A program made the position numbers and the translations under genes. Under the pieces are notes generated by a model, which saw only the letters and a program-made list of their open reading frames with translations, had not been told where the DNA came from and did not search any database. This document shows, piece by piece, positions 1-6,424 of a stretch of 6,508 bases of DNA (the first letter of the stretch is position 1; each line of letters opens with the position of its first letter). The DNA is from Prevotella sp. (lineage in GTDB: Bacteria > Bacteroidota > Bacteroidia > Bacteroidales > Bacteroidaceae). The stretch spans positions 1-6,508 of the forward strand of contig JAGBQP010000048.1 of NCBI GenBank assembly GCA_017632825.1, given 5' to 3'.

Positions 1-1
1 A

Positions 2-1138
2 GCAATGCTCTCAGCATGTGCAGGTGGCCAGGAAGCTGCCCAGCTCACGGCATCGGGTTTGAACCCTGCCAAGTTCGACACCATTATCAATGGTGACACC
101 GTGAAACTCTTCACCTTGAAGAACAAGAACGGCATGGAGGTATGCATCACCAACTATGGTGGCCGCATCGTCAGTTTGATGGTTCCCAACAAGGACGGTC
201 AGTTCACGGACGTCGTTCTGGGTTTCGACAACATCGCTCAGTATGCAGACACCCTGAACTCTCCCTCTGACTACGGCTCAAGCGTTGGCCGCTATGCCAA
301 CCGCATCAAGGAAGGCGCTTTCAAGCTGGGTGAGGAAGCCTATCAGCTGAAACAGAACGACGGTCCCAACTGCTTGCATGGCGGTGGCACTACCGGCTGG
401 ATGAACCAGGTGTATAAGGCAGAGCAAATTGATGAGCAGACACTGAAGCTGACCATCATCGCTCAGGACGGTGAGAACGGATTTCCCGGTACAGTCACAG
501 CAATCACTACCTATAAGGTAACTGACGACAACGTACTTGACATGACTTGGGAGGCTACTACCGACAAGGAAACCATTATCAATCAGACCAATCACAACTA
601 CTATAACCTGAGTGGCGACTTCACACAGGCCGCATACGATCAGGTTCTGTATGTCAACGCTGACAACTTCACGCCAAGTGACAAGCTGTATATCCCCACA
701 GGCGAAATCAAGTCGGTTGAGGGCACTGCTATGGACTTCCGCACACCACACGCCATCGGTGACAGTATCAACTCTGACTTCGACCAGATTCAGAATGCTA
801 CCGGTTACGACCACAACTACTGCCTGAACACTTATAAAGACGGCAAGGGCGATGACACACAGGTATGTGCTTCTCTCTATAGCCCGAAGACCGGTATCTT
901 CATGGAGATGTACACAAACGAGCCTGGTGTACAGGTTTACAGCGGTAACTTCCAGGGCGTTGGCAAGGATGCCGACATCATCCGCAAGCACGGCATTAAG
1001 TACCCGAAGCACGTTAGCGTATGCCTGGAGAGCCAGAAGTTCCCCGACAGCCCCAACCATCCTGAGTGGGCTAGCCCCGTTCTGAAACCGGGTGAGAAAT
1101 ATTTCAGCCACGCTGCTTACAAGTTCTCAGTAAAGTAA
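2..1138 (+). CDS. galM: Aldose 1-epimerase (mutarotase), exported lipoprotein, 5'-truncated by window edge
   Basis: Interconverts alpha and beta anomers of an aldose such as galactose or L-arabinose. Numbering is from the first in-window ATG (position 5). Family landmarks are GRYANRI (95-101), LHGG (124-127, His125), NQTNHNYYNL (193-202, His197 as likely catalytic acid), GYDHNY (267-272, Asp269) and LESQKFPDSPNHP (341-353, Glu342 as likely catalytic base). These match the catalytic set known for GalM. The visible protein begins M-L-S-A-C-A-G-G. L-S-A-C is a good lipobox, so Cys5 should be the lipidated residue, and the true start with the hydrophobic signal helix lies left of the window; the ATG at 5 is internal to the signal peptide. 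Lipidation implies an envelope location, probably periplasmic, ahead of the symporter encoded 60 bases downstream. Family membership is near certain; preference for L-arabinose is inferred from the neighbours. Confidence 0.94.
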   Translation, partial: AMLSACAGGQEAAQLTASGLNPAKFDTIINGDTVKLFTLKNKNGMEVCITNYGGRIVSLMVPNKDGQFTDVVLGFDNIAQYADTLNSPSDYGSSVGRYANRIKEGAFKLGEEAYQLKQNDGPNCLHGGGTTGWMNQVYKAEQIDEQTLKLTIIAQDGENGFPGTVTAITTYKVTDDNVLDMTWEATTDKETIINQTNHNYYNLSGDFTQAAYDQVLYVNADNFTPSDKLYIPTGEIKSVEGTAMDFRTPHAIGDSINSDFDQIQNATGYDHNYCLNTYKDGKGDDTQVCASLYSPKTGIFMEMYTNEPGVQVYSGNFQGVGKDADIIRKHGIKYPKHVSVCLESQKFPDSPNHPEWASPVLKPGEKYFSHAAYKFSVK

Positions 1139-1198
1139 GTGTTCCTATTGTGTAAGAAAACATTTAGTAACAAATAAAAATTAATTATTCAACAACCA
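1139..1198 (+). other. A+T-rich intergenic leader of the symporter gene
   Basis: This 60-base gap separates the mutarotase stop from the symporter ATG. It is strongly A+T-rich and carries no purine-rich Shine-Dalgarno motif near the start codon, as is common in Bacteroidota, where A-rich leaders support initiation. I looked for a Bacteroides-type promoter (TTTG near -33, TAnnTTTG near -7) and found no acceptable match. No hairpin that could terminate transcription is visible, so read-through from the mutarotase gene is expected. An internal promoter or an AraR operator here cannot be excluded. Confidence 0.4.
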
Positions 1199-3181
1199 AT
1201 GGACAAAATTTTCGAGGCGCTTAGCAACAATGGTTTTGCTATGGCCGACTATATGGTCTTTATCGTTTACATCATCATTCTTGTGGGTATGGGTCTTTTC
1301 CTGTCACGCACGAAGAAAGGTGAAGAGAAATCATCAACCGACTACTTCCTGGCCGGTAACACCTTAACATGGTGGGCAGTAGGTGCATCGCTTATCGCAG
1401 CTAATATCTCTGCCGAGCAGTTTATCGGCATGTCTGGTTCTGCCTTCGCATCTGGTATTGCTCAGGCAGCCTATGAGCTGATGGCTGCAGCCACTCTGCT
1501 CGTTGTAGGTAAGTTCCTGCTGCCGCTGATGATTGAGAAGAAGATTTTCACGATTCCTCAGTTCCTGCGTGAGCGCTACAACTGGGGGGTGGGCTTTGCC
1601 TTCTCTCTGCTGTGGCTGTTCCTCTACGTGTTCGTTAACCTGACCTCTGTGGCATGGCTCGGTGCTCTGGCTATCCAACAGATTCTGGGTCTTCCGACCG
1701 ATATGGTTATCAACGTTGCCGGTATGGAGATTGACCAGGTTCGTATGTGCATCATTCTGTCGCTGTTCATCATCGCTGGTATCTACTCTATCTACGGCGG
1801 TCTGGCCTCTGTTGCCTGGACTGACGTGATGCAGGTAACCTTCCTTGTTGGTGGTGGTCTGATTACTGCTTATGCAGCCCTCTCCGTTATTGGTGCTGAG
1901 ATGGGTATCGGTGGTGCATGGGACGCACTCGTACACATTAAGGATTATCTGGCTTCTATCGACGGTGACAAGCACTTCAACCTCGTCGTTACTCGTAATG
2001 AGGAGCTCTATCCTGTCATCAACGGTGTTGTCGATGGTGCTGGCAACATTGTCCAGAAGGAAGATCCGTTCTTCACCAATCCTGGTATCGTACTGATTTT
2101 CGGCGCTCTGTGGCTGACCAACCTTGGTTACTGGGGCTTCAACCAGTACATCATCCAGAAGGGTCTGGCTGCCAAGTCACTCGACGAGGCTAAGAAGGGT
2201 ATGGTATTTGCTGCCTTCCTGAAGATTCTGATTCCTTTCATCGTATGTATCCCTGGTGTTTGCGCTTTCTACATCATGAACTCTCCCGAGTGCGATGGTT
2301 TGCGTGAGACACTGGCTGGTTCTATCAGCCGTTCAGATGATGCTTATCCTTTCCTGATTCGTAACTTCACACCGACCGTTGTCAAGGGTTTGTCATTTGC
2401 AGCTCTGGCTGCTGCCGTTATTTCTTCACTGGCATCTATGTTCAACTCTACCTCTACGCTGTTCACGATGGATATCTACAAGCAGTTCATCAACAAGAAT
2501 GCCTCTGAGAAGAAACTGGTGAACGTTGGCCGTATGACCTCTGTCTGCGCTCTGATTATCGCCCTGATTGCCGTTTACCCGCTGATGGGCGGTATCGACC
2601 AGGCCTTCCAGTTCATTCAGGAATACTCAGCCTTCGTCTATCCCGGCGTAGTAGTCATCTTCGGTCTTGGCTTGCTGTGGAAGCGTGCCAGCGGTACTGC
2701 AGCCGTTGTTTGCGCTATCGGCACCTTTGCCTTCTCTATCATCTACAAGTTTGCCTTCCCCGAAATGCCATTCCTGATTCGTTCTGGTGTCGTATTCATC
2801 ACACTGGTTATCCTGTTCGTATGGATTTCGCTGAAGAGCAACAAGGCTGTTCCTGCCGACGAACTTGACGAGCACACCATCAAGACTCAGTTGCGTTGGA
2901 GCACCATCATGTTCGTTGTAGCAGCCATCTCGCTGGTACTCTGCATTGGTGGCTTCTTCAATGAGACCATGCACATCCACGGTTTCGAGGGTGCTATGAT
3001 ATTCTTTGCTGCCATTACCGGCACAATCGGTATCTACCTCCGCTCAAATGCTCTTGACAAGGTACAGGATCCGAAGCTTGTGGCAATCGACCTGAATATC
3101 TTCAAGACCGACCGTGTGTTCAACATCGGTGCTATTGGCGTGATTGTTATTCTCACAATCCTCTATGTTGCCCTGTGGTAA
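1199..3181 (+). CDS. Na+/sugar symporter, SSS (SGLT-like) family, probable L-arabinose importer
   Basis: Inner-membrane secondary transporter of 660 residues with about 15 hydrophobic helices (first at about 17-36, last at about 641-659). The signature run at 49-93 (DYFLAG, then NISAEQFIG, then AYE) is that of the SGLT subgroup. Residues that align by motif with the sodium and galactose sites of Vibrio vSGLT are present: Gln74, Glu93, Asn308 and Tyr311 (in TNLGYWGFNQY), Lys342 (FLK), Ala406, Ser409 and Ser410 (AAVISSLAS), and Gln474 (FIQEY). These correspondences are from memory of vSGLT, not a computed alignment. The protein is over 100 residues longer than vSGLT, partly from a long soluble loop at about 235-296 and extra C-terminal helices. 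L-arabinopyranose shares ring stereochemistry with D-galactose, so a galactose-type site fits an arabinose locus. The substrate is inferred from context. The downstream regulator gene begins 16 bases after the stop. Confidence 0.93.
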   Translation: MDKIFEALSNNGFAMADYMVFIVYIIILVGMGLFLSRTKKGEEKSSTDYFLAGNTLTWWAVGASLIAANISAEQFIGMSGSAFASGIAQAAYELMAAATLLVVGKFLLPLMIEKKIFTIPQFLRERYNWGVGFAFSLLWLFLYVFVNLTSVAWLGALAIQQILGLPTDMVINVAGMEIDQVRMCIILSLFIIAGIYSIYGGLASVAWTDVMQVTFLVGGGLITAYAALSVIGAEMGIGGAWDALVHIKDYLASIDGDKHFNLVVTRNEELYPVINGVVDGAGNIVQKEDPFFTNPGIVLIFGALWLTNLGYWGFNQYIIQKGLAAKSLDEAKKGMVFAAFLKILIPFIVCIPGVCAFYIMNSPECDGLRETLAGSISRSDDAYPFLIRNFTPTVVKGLSFAALAAAVISSLASMFNSTSTLFTMDIYKQFINKNASEKKLVNVGRMTSVCALIIALIAVYPLMGGIDQAFQFIQEYSAFVYPGVVVIFGLGLLWKRASGTAAVVCAIGTFAFSIIYKFAFPEMPFLIRSGVVFITLVILFVWISLKSNKAVPADELDEHTIKTQLRWSTIMFVVAAISLVLCIGGFFNETMHIHGFEGAMIFFAAITGTIGIYLRSNALDKVQDPKLVAIDLNIFKTDRVFNIGAIGVIVILTILYVALW

Positions 3182-3197
3182 GTCACTGGGAAGATAA

Positions 3198-3875
3198 ATG
3201 ACGACATACTATCAAGAATATCAAAAAGTCTTCTTGTCGGTCGACTGCATCATCTTCGGTTTCGATCACAGCAAACTGAAGGTGCTTATCGGCCGACGTC
3301 AGATGGATCCCGGTCGCGGTGAATGGAGCCTCTACGGAGGCTTCGTCGCCGCGAGCGAGAGCATCGACGAGTGTGCCAGCCGCACACTTTTTGAACTCAC
3401 GGGGCTTCGCAATCTGTATATGCGTCAGGTAGGCGCCTTCGGACAGGTTGACCGCGACCCTGGCGAACGTGTAGTTTCTGTAGCTTACTACACCCTTATC
3501 AACGTCAACGACTACGACGAGAAGCAGTTGACCGAGCACGGCTTGGAGTGGGTTGACGTAAACGAACTGCCGCGACTCTACTCCGACCACAACAAAATGG
3601 TGTGCAAGGCTCTGAAACTGATGCGCCAGAAGCTGCGCACAGAACCTGTAGGCTTCCGCCTGCTGCCTTCACTGTTCACACTGACACAGCTGCAGCGCCT
3701 TTACGAGGCTGTCAAGGGCGAGGAGTTGGACAAACGCAACTTCCGCAAACGCATCAAGGAAATGGACTTCATCGAAAAGACCGAACTTATTGATAAGACC
3801 AGTTCCAAACGCGGTGCTTACCTCTATCGGTTCAATCGTCGTGCCTACGATGAAGATCCGAATTTTAAGCTCTAA
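3198..3875 (+). CDS. araR: Nudix-domain transcriptional regulator, AraR-like
   Basis: Probable DNA-binding regulator of arabinose use, 225 residues, cytoplasmic. Residues about 8-145 form a Nudix fold: VDCIIFGFD strand, GEWSLYGGFV, and a Nudix-box position at 48-70. The box keeps Gly48, Glu54, Arg62, Glu66 and Gly69, but the canonical REUXEE core reads RTLFEL, so two acidic residues are missing and pyrophosphohydrolase activity is unlikely. Residues about 150-215 (LLPSLFTLTQLQRLYEA, then NFRKRIKEM) form the winged-helix domain typical of the NrtR/AraR group. A Nudix-type AraR that responds to L-arabinose is established in Bacteroides thetaiotaomicron; assigning this gene the same role rests on family and on its place between transporter and catabolic genes. 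The start at 3198 leaves 16 bases after the symporter stop, so translation is probably coupled to the operon mRNA. I did not identify its operator in the window. Confidence 0.88.
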   Translation: MTTYYQEYQKVFLSVDCIIFGFDHSKLKVLIGRRQMDPGRGEWSLYGGFVAASESIDECASRTLFELTGLRNLYMRQVGAFGQVDRDPGERVVSVAYYTLINVNDYDEKQLTEHGLEWVDVNELPRLYSDHNKMVCKALKLMRQKLRTEPVGFRLLPSLFTLTQLQRLYEAVKGEELDKRNFRKRIKEMDFIEKTELIDKTSSKRGAYLYRFNRRAYDEDPNFKL

Positions 3876-3925
3876 ACAGAGCATCCACTAATGACTCACG
3901 AATCAATTGATAACTCAAAAATACT

Positions 3926-4627
3926 ATGTTAGAAGAACTGAAAGAAAAAGTATTCAAGGCCAATCTTGACCTCGTCAAGCACAACCTTGTCATTTTCACC
4001 TGGGGCAATGTCTCAGGCATCGACCGTGAAAAAGGACTGGTAGTCATCAAGCCATCGGGCGTTGACTACGACGTCATGAAAGCATCGGACATGGTGGTTG
4101 TCGACCTTGACGGTAATGTTGTCGAGGGCGACCTCAACCCATCGAGCGACACGCCGACACACCTTATTCTTTATAAAGCCTTCCCCGAGCTGGGCGGTGT
4201 TGTTCACACACACTCAACTTACGCCACCGCATGGGCACAGGCAGGCCTCGACATTCCTAATATCGGCACGACACATGCCGACTACTTCCACGATGCCATT
4301 CCCTGCACAGGTGACATGACAGCCGACCAGATGGCCGAGTACGAGAAAGAAACCGGTGTAGTCATTGTCAACCGCATTGAGTCGGCAGGCATCAACCCCG
4401 TCCACACCCCTGGCGTACTGGTCAAGAACCACGGTCCATTCTCATGGGGAAAAAATCCTGACAATGCCGTTTACAATGCTGTCGTCATGGAGCAGGTGGC
4501 CAAGATGGCTTTCGTGGCCTACAACGTCAACCCTCATCTGACAATGAACCCGCTGCTCGTCGAAAAGCACTTCTCTCGCAAGCACGGTCCAAACGCCTAT
4601 TATGGCCAAAAAGGACAACAACACTAA
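3926..4627 (+). CDS. araD: L-ribulose-5-phosphate 4-epimerase
   Basis: Converts L-ribulose 5-phosphate to D-xylulose 5-phosphate, the last arabinose-specific step. It is a zinc-dependent member of the class II aldolase/adducin family, cytoplasmic. The 233-residue length matches E. coli AraD (231). Visible landmarks are TWGNVSG (25-31, Asn28), KPSGVDY (42-48), SSDTPTH (73-79, Asp75), HTHS (94-97, His94 and His96 as zinc ligands), THADYF (116-121, Asp119 as probable catalytic acid/base), KNHGPF (167-172, His169 as third zinc histidine) and [10 protein letters not shown] (219-228, C-terminal catalytic tyrosine region). All expected active-site positions are kept, so the enzyme should be functional. 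The start follows an A-rich leader and gives an N-terminus ([22 protein letters not shown]) closely like E. coli AraD. It lies 50 bases after araR and 27 before araA. AraD rather than fuculose-phosphate aldolase or UlaF is favoured by these motifs and the adjacent araA. Confidence 0.96.
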   Translation: MLEELKEKVFKANLDLVKHNLVIFTWGNVSGIDREKGLVVIKPSGVDYDVMKASDMVVVDLDGNVVEGDLNPSSDTPTHLILYKAFPELGGVVHTHSTYATAWAQAGLDIPNIGTTHADYFHDAIPCTGDMTADQMAEYEKETGVVIVNRIESAGINPVHTPGVLVKNHGPFSWGKNPDNAVYNAVVMEQVAKMAFVAYNVNPHLTMNPLLVEKHFSRKHGPNAYYGQKGQQH

Positions 4628-4654
4628 TTATAAACTAATAATAAAGAAAAAACT
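4628..4654 (+). promoter_or_regulatory. A-rich translation leader of araA without Shine-Dalgarno
   Basis: The 27 bases between araD and araA contain almost only A and T, with AAAGAAAAAACT directly before the ATG. No GGAGG-like sequence is present. This is the leader type that supports initiation in Bacteroidota, where Shine-Dalgarno use is weak. It supports the ATG at 4655 as the real start. The spacing is too short for an independent promoter with room to spare, so araA is expected to be read from the operon transcript. Confidence 0.45.
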
Positions 4655-6187
4655 ATGTTTGATAATTCAGAAATTTGGTGGGTGACCGGTGCACAACTGC
4701 TGTACGGCGGCGATGCCGTTGTAGCTGTTGACAGTCACTCAAAGGAGATGGTCGATGGTCTTAACAAGAGCGGCAACATCCCTGTCAAAATTGTATATAA
4801 GGGCACAGCCAACAGTTCCAAGGAAGTTGAGCAGATTATGCTCGCTGCCAACAACGATGCCAAGTGCGTAGGTATCATCACCTGGATGCACACGTTCTCG
4901 CCCGCCAAGATGTGGATTAAAGGCCTGCAGCAACTGCAGAAGCCCCTACTCCACTTCCACACACAGTACAACGCTGAGATTCCCTGGAGCGACATCGACA
5001 TGGACTTCATGAACTTGAATCAGAGCGCTCACGGCGACATCGAGTTCGGTCACATCTGCACTCGTATGCGTGTGGCCCGCAAGGTTGTCTGCGGCTACTG
5101 GAAAGACGAAAAGGCTCAGAAGCAGATTGCCGTCTGGGCTCGCGTTGCAGCTGGCGTTGCCGATGCTCACAACGTGCGCTGTCTGATGTTCGGTATGAAT
5201 ATGAACAACGTTGCCGTGACTGACGGCGACCGCGTAGAGTTCGAACAGCGTCTGGGTTATCACGTCGATTACTACCCCGTCAGCTCGCTGATGGAGTACT
5301 TCAAACAGGTTACCGACGCAGAAGCCGACGAACTCGTCGAGGAGTACAAGAAACTCTACACCATCAAGATTGACGAGAGCGGCGAGCAGGTGTATTGGGA
5401 GAAGGTAAAAAACGCTGCCAAGGCAGAGATTGCCCTGCGCCGCGTGTTGAAGGACGAGGGCGCAACCGCTTTCACCACCAACTTCGACGACCTGGGCGAT
5501 GCTAACATCGACGACCCCAACTTCTGCGGTTTCGACCAGATTCCCGGTCTTGCATCACAGCGACTGATGCAGGAAGGCTACGGCTTTGGAGCAGAAGGCG
5601 ACTGGAAGACTGCCTGCCTTTACCGCACGCTATGGGTTATCCAGCAGGGCATGCCTACAGGCTGCTCGTTCCTCGAGGACTACACGCTTAACTTTGCTGG
5701 TGACAAGAGTTCTTGCCTGCAGAGCCACATGCTCGAAGTCTGCCCGCTCATTGCTACCGACAAGCCCAAGCTCGAGGTTCACTTCCTCGGCATCGGTATC
5801 CGCAAGCAGCAGACCGCCCGTTTGGTGTTCACATCGAAGACCGGTGCTGGCATCAAGGCCACCGTCGTTGACCTTGGCAACCGCTTCCGCCTGATTTCTC
5901 AGGAGGTAGAGTGCATCGAGCCCAAGCCCATGCCTAAGCTCCCCGTAGCCAGTGCTCTGTGGATTCCACAGCCTTCGTTCGAGGTAGGTGCAGCAGCATG
6001 GATTCTGGCTGGCGGTACTCACCACAGCGCCTTCTCCTACGACATTAACGAGGAGTATTGGGAAGACTTCGCCGAAATGCTGGGTATTGAGTATGTGAAG
6101 ATCAACAAGCAAACCAACATTGCCGACTTCAAGCAGCAGTTGCGCAACAATGAGGTTTACTACATGTTGAACAAAGCACTGCGTTAA
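4655..6187 (+). CDS. araA: L-arabinose isomerase
   Basis: Isomerises L-arabinose to L-ribulose, the first intracellular catabolic step; a Mn2+-dependent, multimeric cytoplasmic enzyme in known relatives. Length 510 residues against 500 in E. coli. The N-terminus (EIWWVTGAQLLYGGD, 6-20) and the substrate-region motif WMHTFSPAKMW (77-87) are typical. Catalytic and metal residues align by spacing with E. coli Glu306, Glu333, His350 and His450: Glu314 in GAEGDWKTA, Glu341 in SFLEDYT, His358 in SHMLEVCP, and the His456-His457 pair in GGTHHSAFS. No truncation or frameshift is visible. It is the last gene of the run: a strong hairpin begins 11 bases after the stop, and ribulokinase does not follow. 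The initial ATG gives MFDNSEIWW, comparable to the E. coli N-terminus, and follows an A-rich leader. Confidence 0.97.
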   Translation: MFDNSEIWWVTGAQLLYGGDAVVAVDSHSKEMVDGLNKSGNIPVKIVYKGTANSSKEVEQIMLAANNDAKCVGIITWMHTFSPAKMWIKGLQQLQKPLLHFHTQYNAEIPWSDIDMDFMNLNQSAHGDIEFGHICTRMRVARKVVCGYWKDEKAQKQIAVWARVAAGVADAHNVRCLMFGMNMNNVAVTDGDRVEFEQRLGYHVDYYPVSSLMEYFKQVTDAEADELVEEYKKLYTIKIDESGEQVYWEKVKNAAKAEIALRRVLKDEGATAFTTNFDDLGDANIDDPNFCGFDQIPGLASQRLMQEGYGFGAEGDWKTACLYRTLWVIQQGMPTGCSFLEDYTLNFAGDKSSCLQSHMLEVCPLIATDKPKLEVHFLGIGIRKQQTARLVFTSKTGAGIKATVVDLGNRFRLISQEVECIEPKPMPKLPVASALWIPQPSFEVGAAAWILAGGTHHSAFSYDINEEYWEDFAEMLGIEYVKINKQTNIADFKQQLRNNEVYYMLNKALR

Positions 6188-6197
6188 AAACACCTCC

Positions 6198-6256
6198 ATA
6201 CATATCAGAAAAAGCGGCTGGAGACAAACATTCTCCAGCCGCTTCTCTGTATGTAT
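6198..6256 (+). terminator. Two-part hairpin after araA, probable operon terminator
   Basis: A perfect 13-bp stem pairs 6212-6224 (AAGCGGCTGGAGA) with 6232-6244 around the 7-base loop CAAACAT. An outer stem pairs 6198-6208 with 6247-6256 (10 bp, one bulged base), separated from the inner stem by a small internal loop. The position, 11 bases after the araA stop, fits an operon end. On the plus strand the stem is followed by TTCTCTG rather than a clean T run. On the minus strand the arm is followed by several T (from AAAAA at 6209-6213), so the element looks at least as good a terminator for leftward transcription. Confidence 0.8.
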
Positions 6257-6267
6257 AAAGGCTGTAG

Positions 6268-6289
6268 TCTTGTACTGAAATAAGTTGAC
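6268..6289 (+). repeat. Direct repeat copy 1 (CTGAAATAAGTTGAC core), possible element end
   Basis: This 22-base segment matches 6370-6391 at 18 of 22 positions in the same orientation. The core CTGAAATAAGTTGAC (6275-6289) differs from the second copy at one base. It lies just beyond the araA terminator and about 135 bases before the transposase-like start. It could be the outer end of an insertion sequence or a remnant of an earlier insertion. The far end of the element lies outside the window, so an inverted-repeat partner cannot be tested. Confidence 0.55.
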
Positions 6290-6340
6290 AAAGAGATACG
6301 GTTATTTTGCATGATATGGCAACAATCTTGATGACAAAGG

Positions 6341-6361
6341 GTTGACGATTGACAGTTGACG
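6341..6361 (+). repeat. Three-unit heptanucleotide tandem repeat around TTGAC
   Basis: TTGAC occurs at 6342, 6349 and 6356, exactly 7 bases apart, giving three units of the form RTTGACR (GTTGACG, ATTGACA, GTTGACG). A related GATGACA lies at 6330-6336, and the same GTTGAC word ends both copies of the flanking direct repeat (6284-6289 and 6386-6391). The period equals no helical turn or codon multiple, so a coding origin is unlikely. It may be a transposase or host-factor binding array or simply a small tandem expansion. Confidence 0.55.
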
Positions 6362-6369
6362 ACAAGGTG

Positions 6370-6391
6370 TCTTAGCCTGAAATACGTTGAC
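6370..6391 (+). repeat. Direct repeat copy 2 (CTGAAATACGTTGAC core), possible element end
   Basis: Second copy of the 22-base repeat, 102 bases downstream of copy 1, same orientation. Its core CTGAAATACGTTGAC (6377-6391) differs from copy 1 only by C for A. It ends 33 bases before the ATG of the transposase-like frame. Both copies point toward that frame, which fits nested or duplicated terminal repeats of one element family. Confidence 0.55.
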
Positions 6392-6424
6392 TCCTTCTAG
6401 GGCTCTTAAAAGTTAAAAAGAGTT

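Noticed and set aside
278..1111. Long minus-strand open frame (277 codons) opposite the mutarotase gene
   Set aside because: It lies wholly antisense to a gene with intact family motifs, its translation shows no recognisable domain, and long antisense frames are expected from the codon use here.
3869..3882. Small hairpin GCTCT-AAAC-AGAGC across the araR stop codon
   Set aside because: A 5-bp stem without a T run is too weak for a terminator, and araD downstream seems to belong to the same transcript.
3902..3911. Perfect 10-base palindrome ATCAATTGAT between araR and araD as a possible AraR operator
   Set aside because: It is short, A+T-rich, does not extend symmetrically, and I found no matching copy upstream of the other operon genes, so chance is a sufficient explanation.
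5630..6199. Minus-strand open frame of 189 codons opposite the 3' part of araA
   Set aside because: It mirrors a conserved enzyme region including the catalytic histidines; no protein family is visible in its translation.
6129..6365. Minus-strand open frame of 78 codons across the araA end, the terminator and the repeats
   Set aside because: It runs through a strong hairpin and repeats, and the translation is low-complexity without a recognisable domain.
6198..6424. CRISPR array or riboswitch in the non-coding stretch after araA
   Set aside because: The repeats are only two imperfect copies plus a 7-base tandem, with no regular spacers, and the single hairpin is explained as a terminator.
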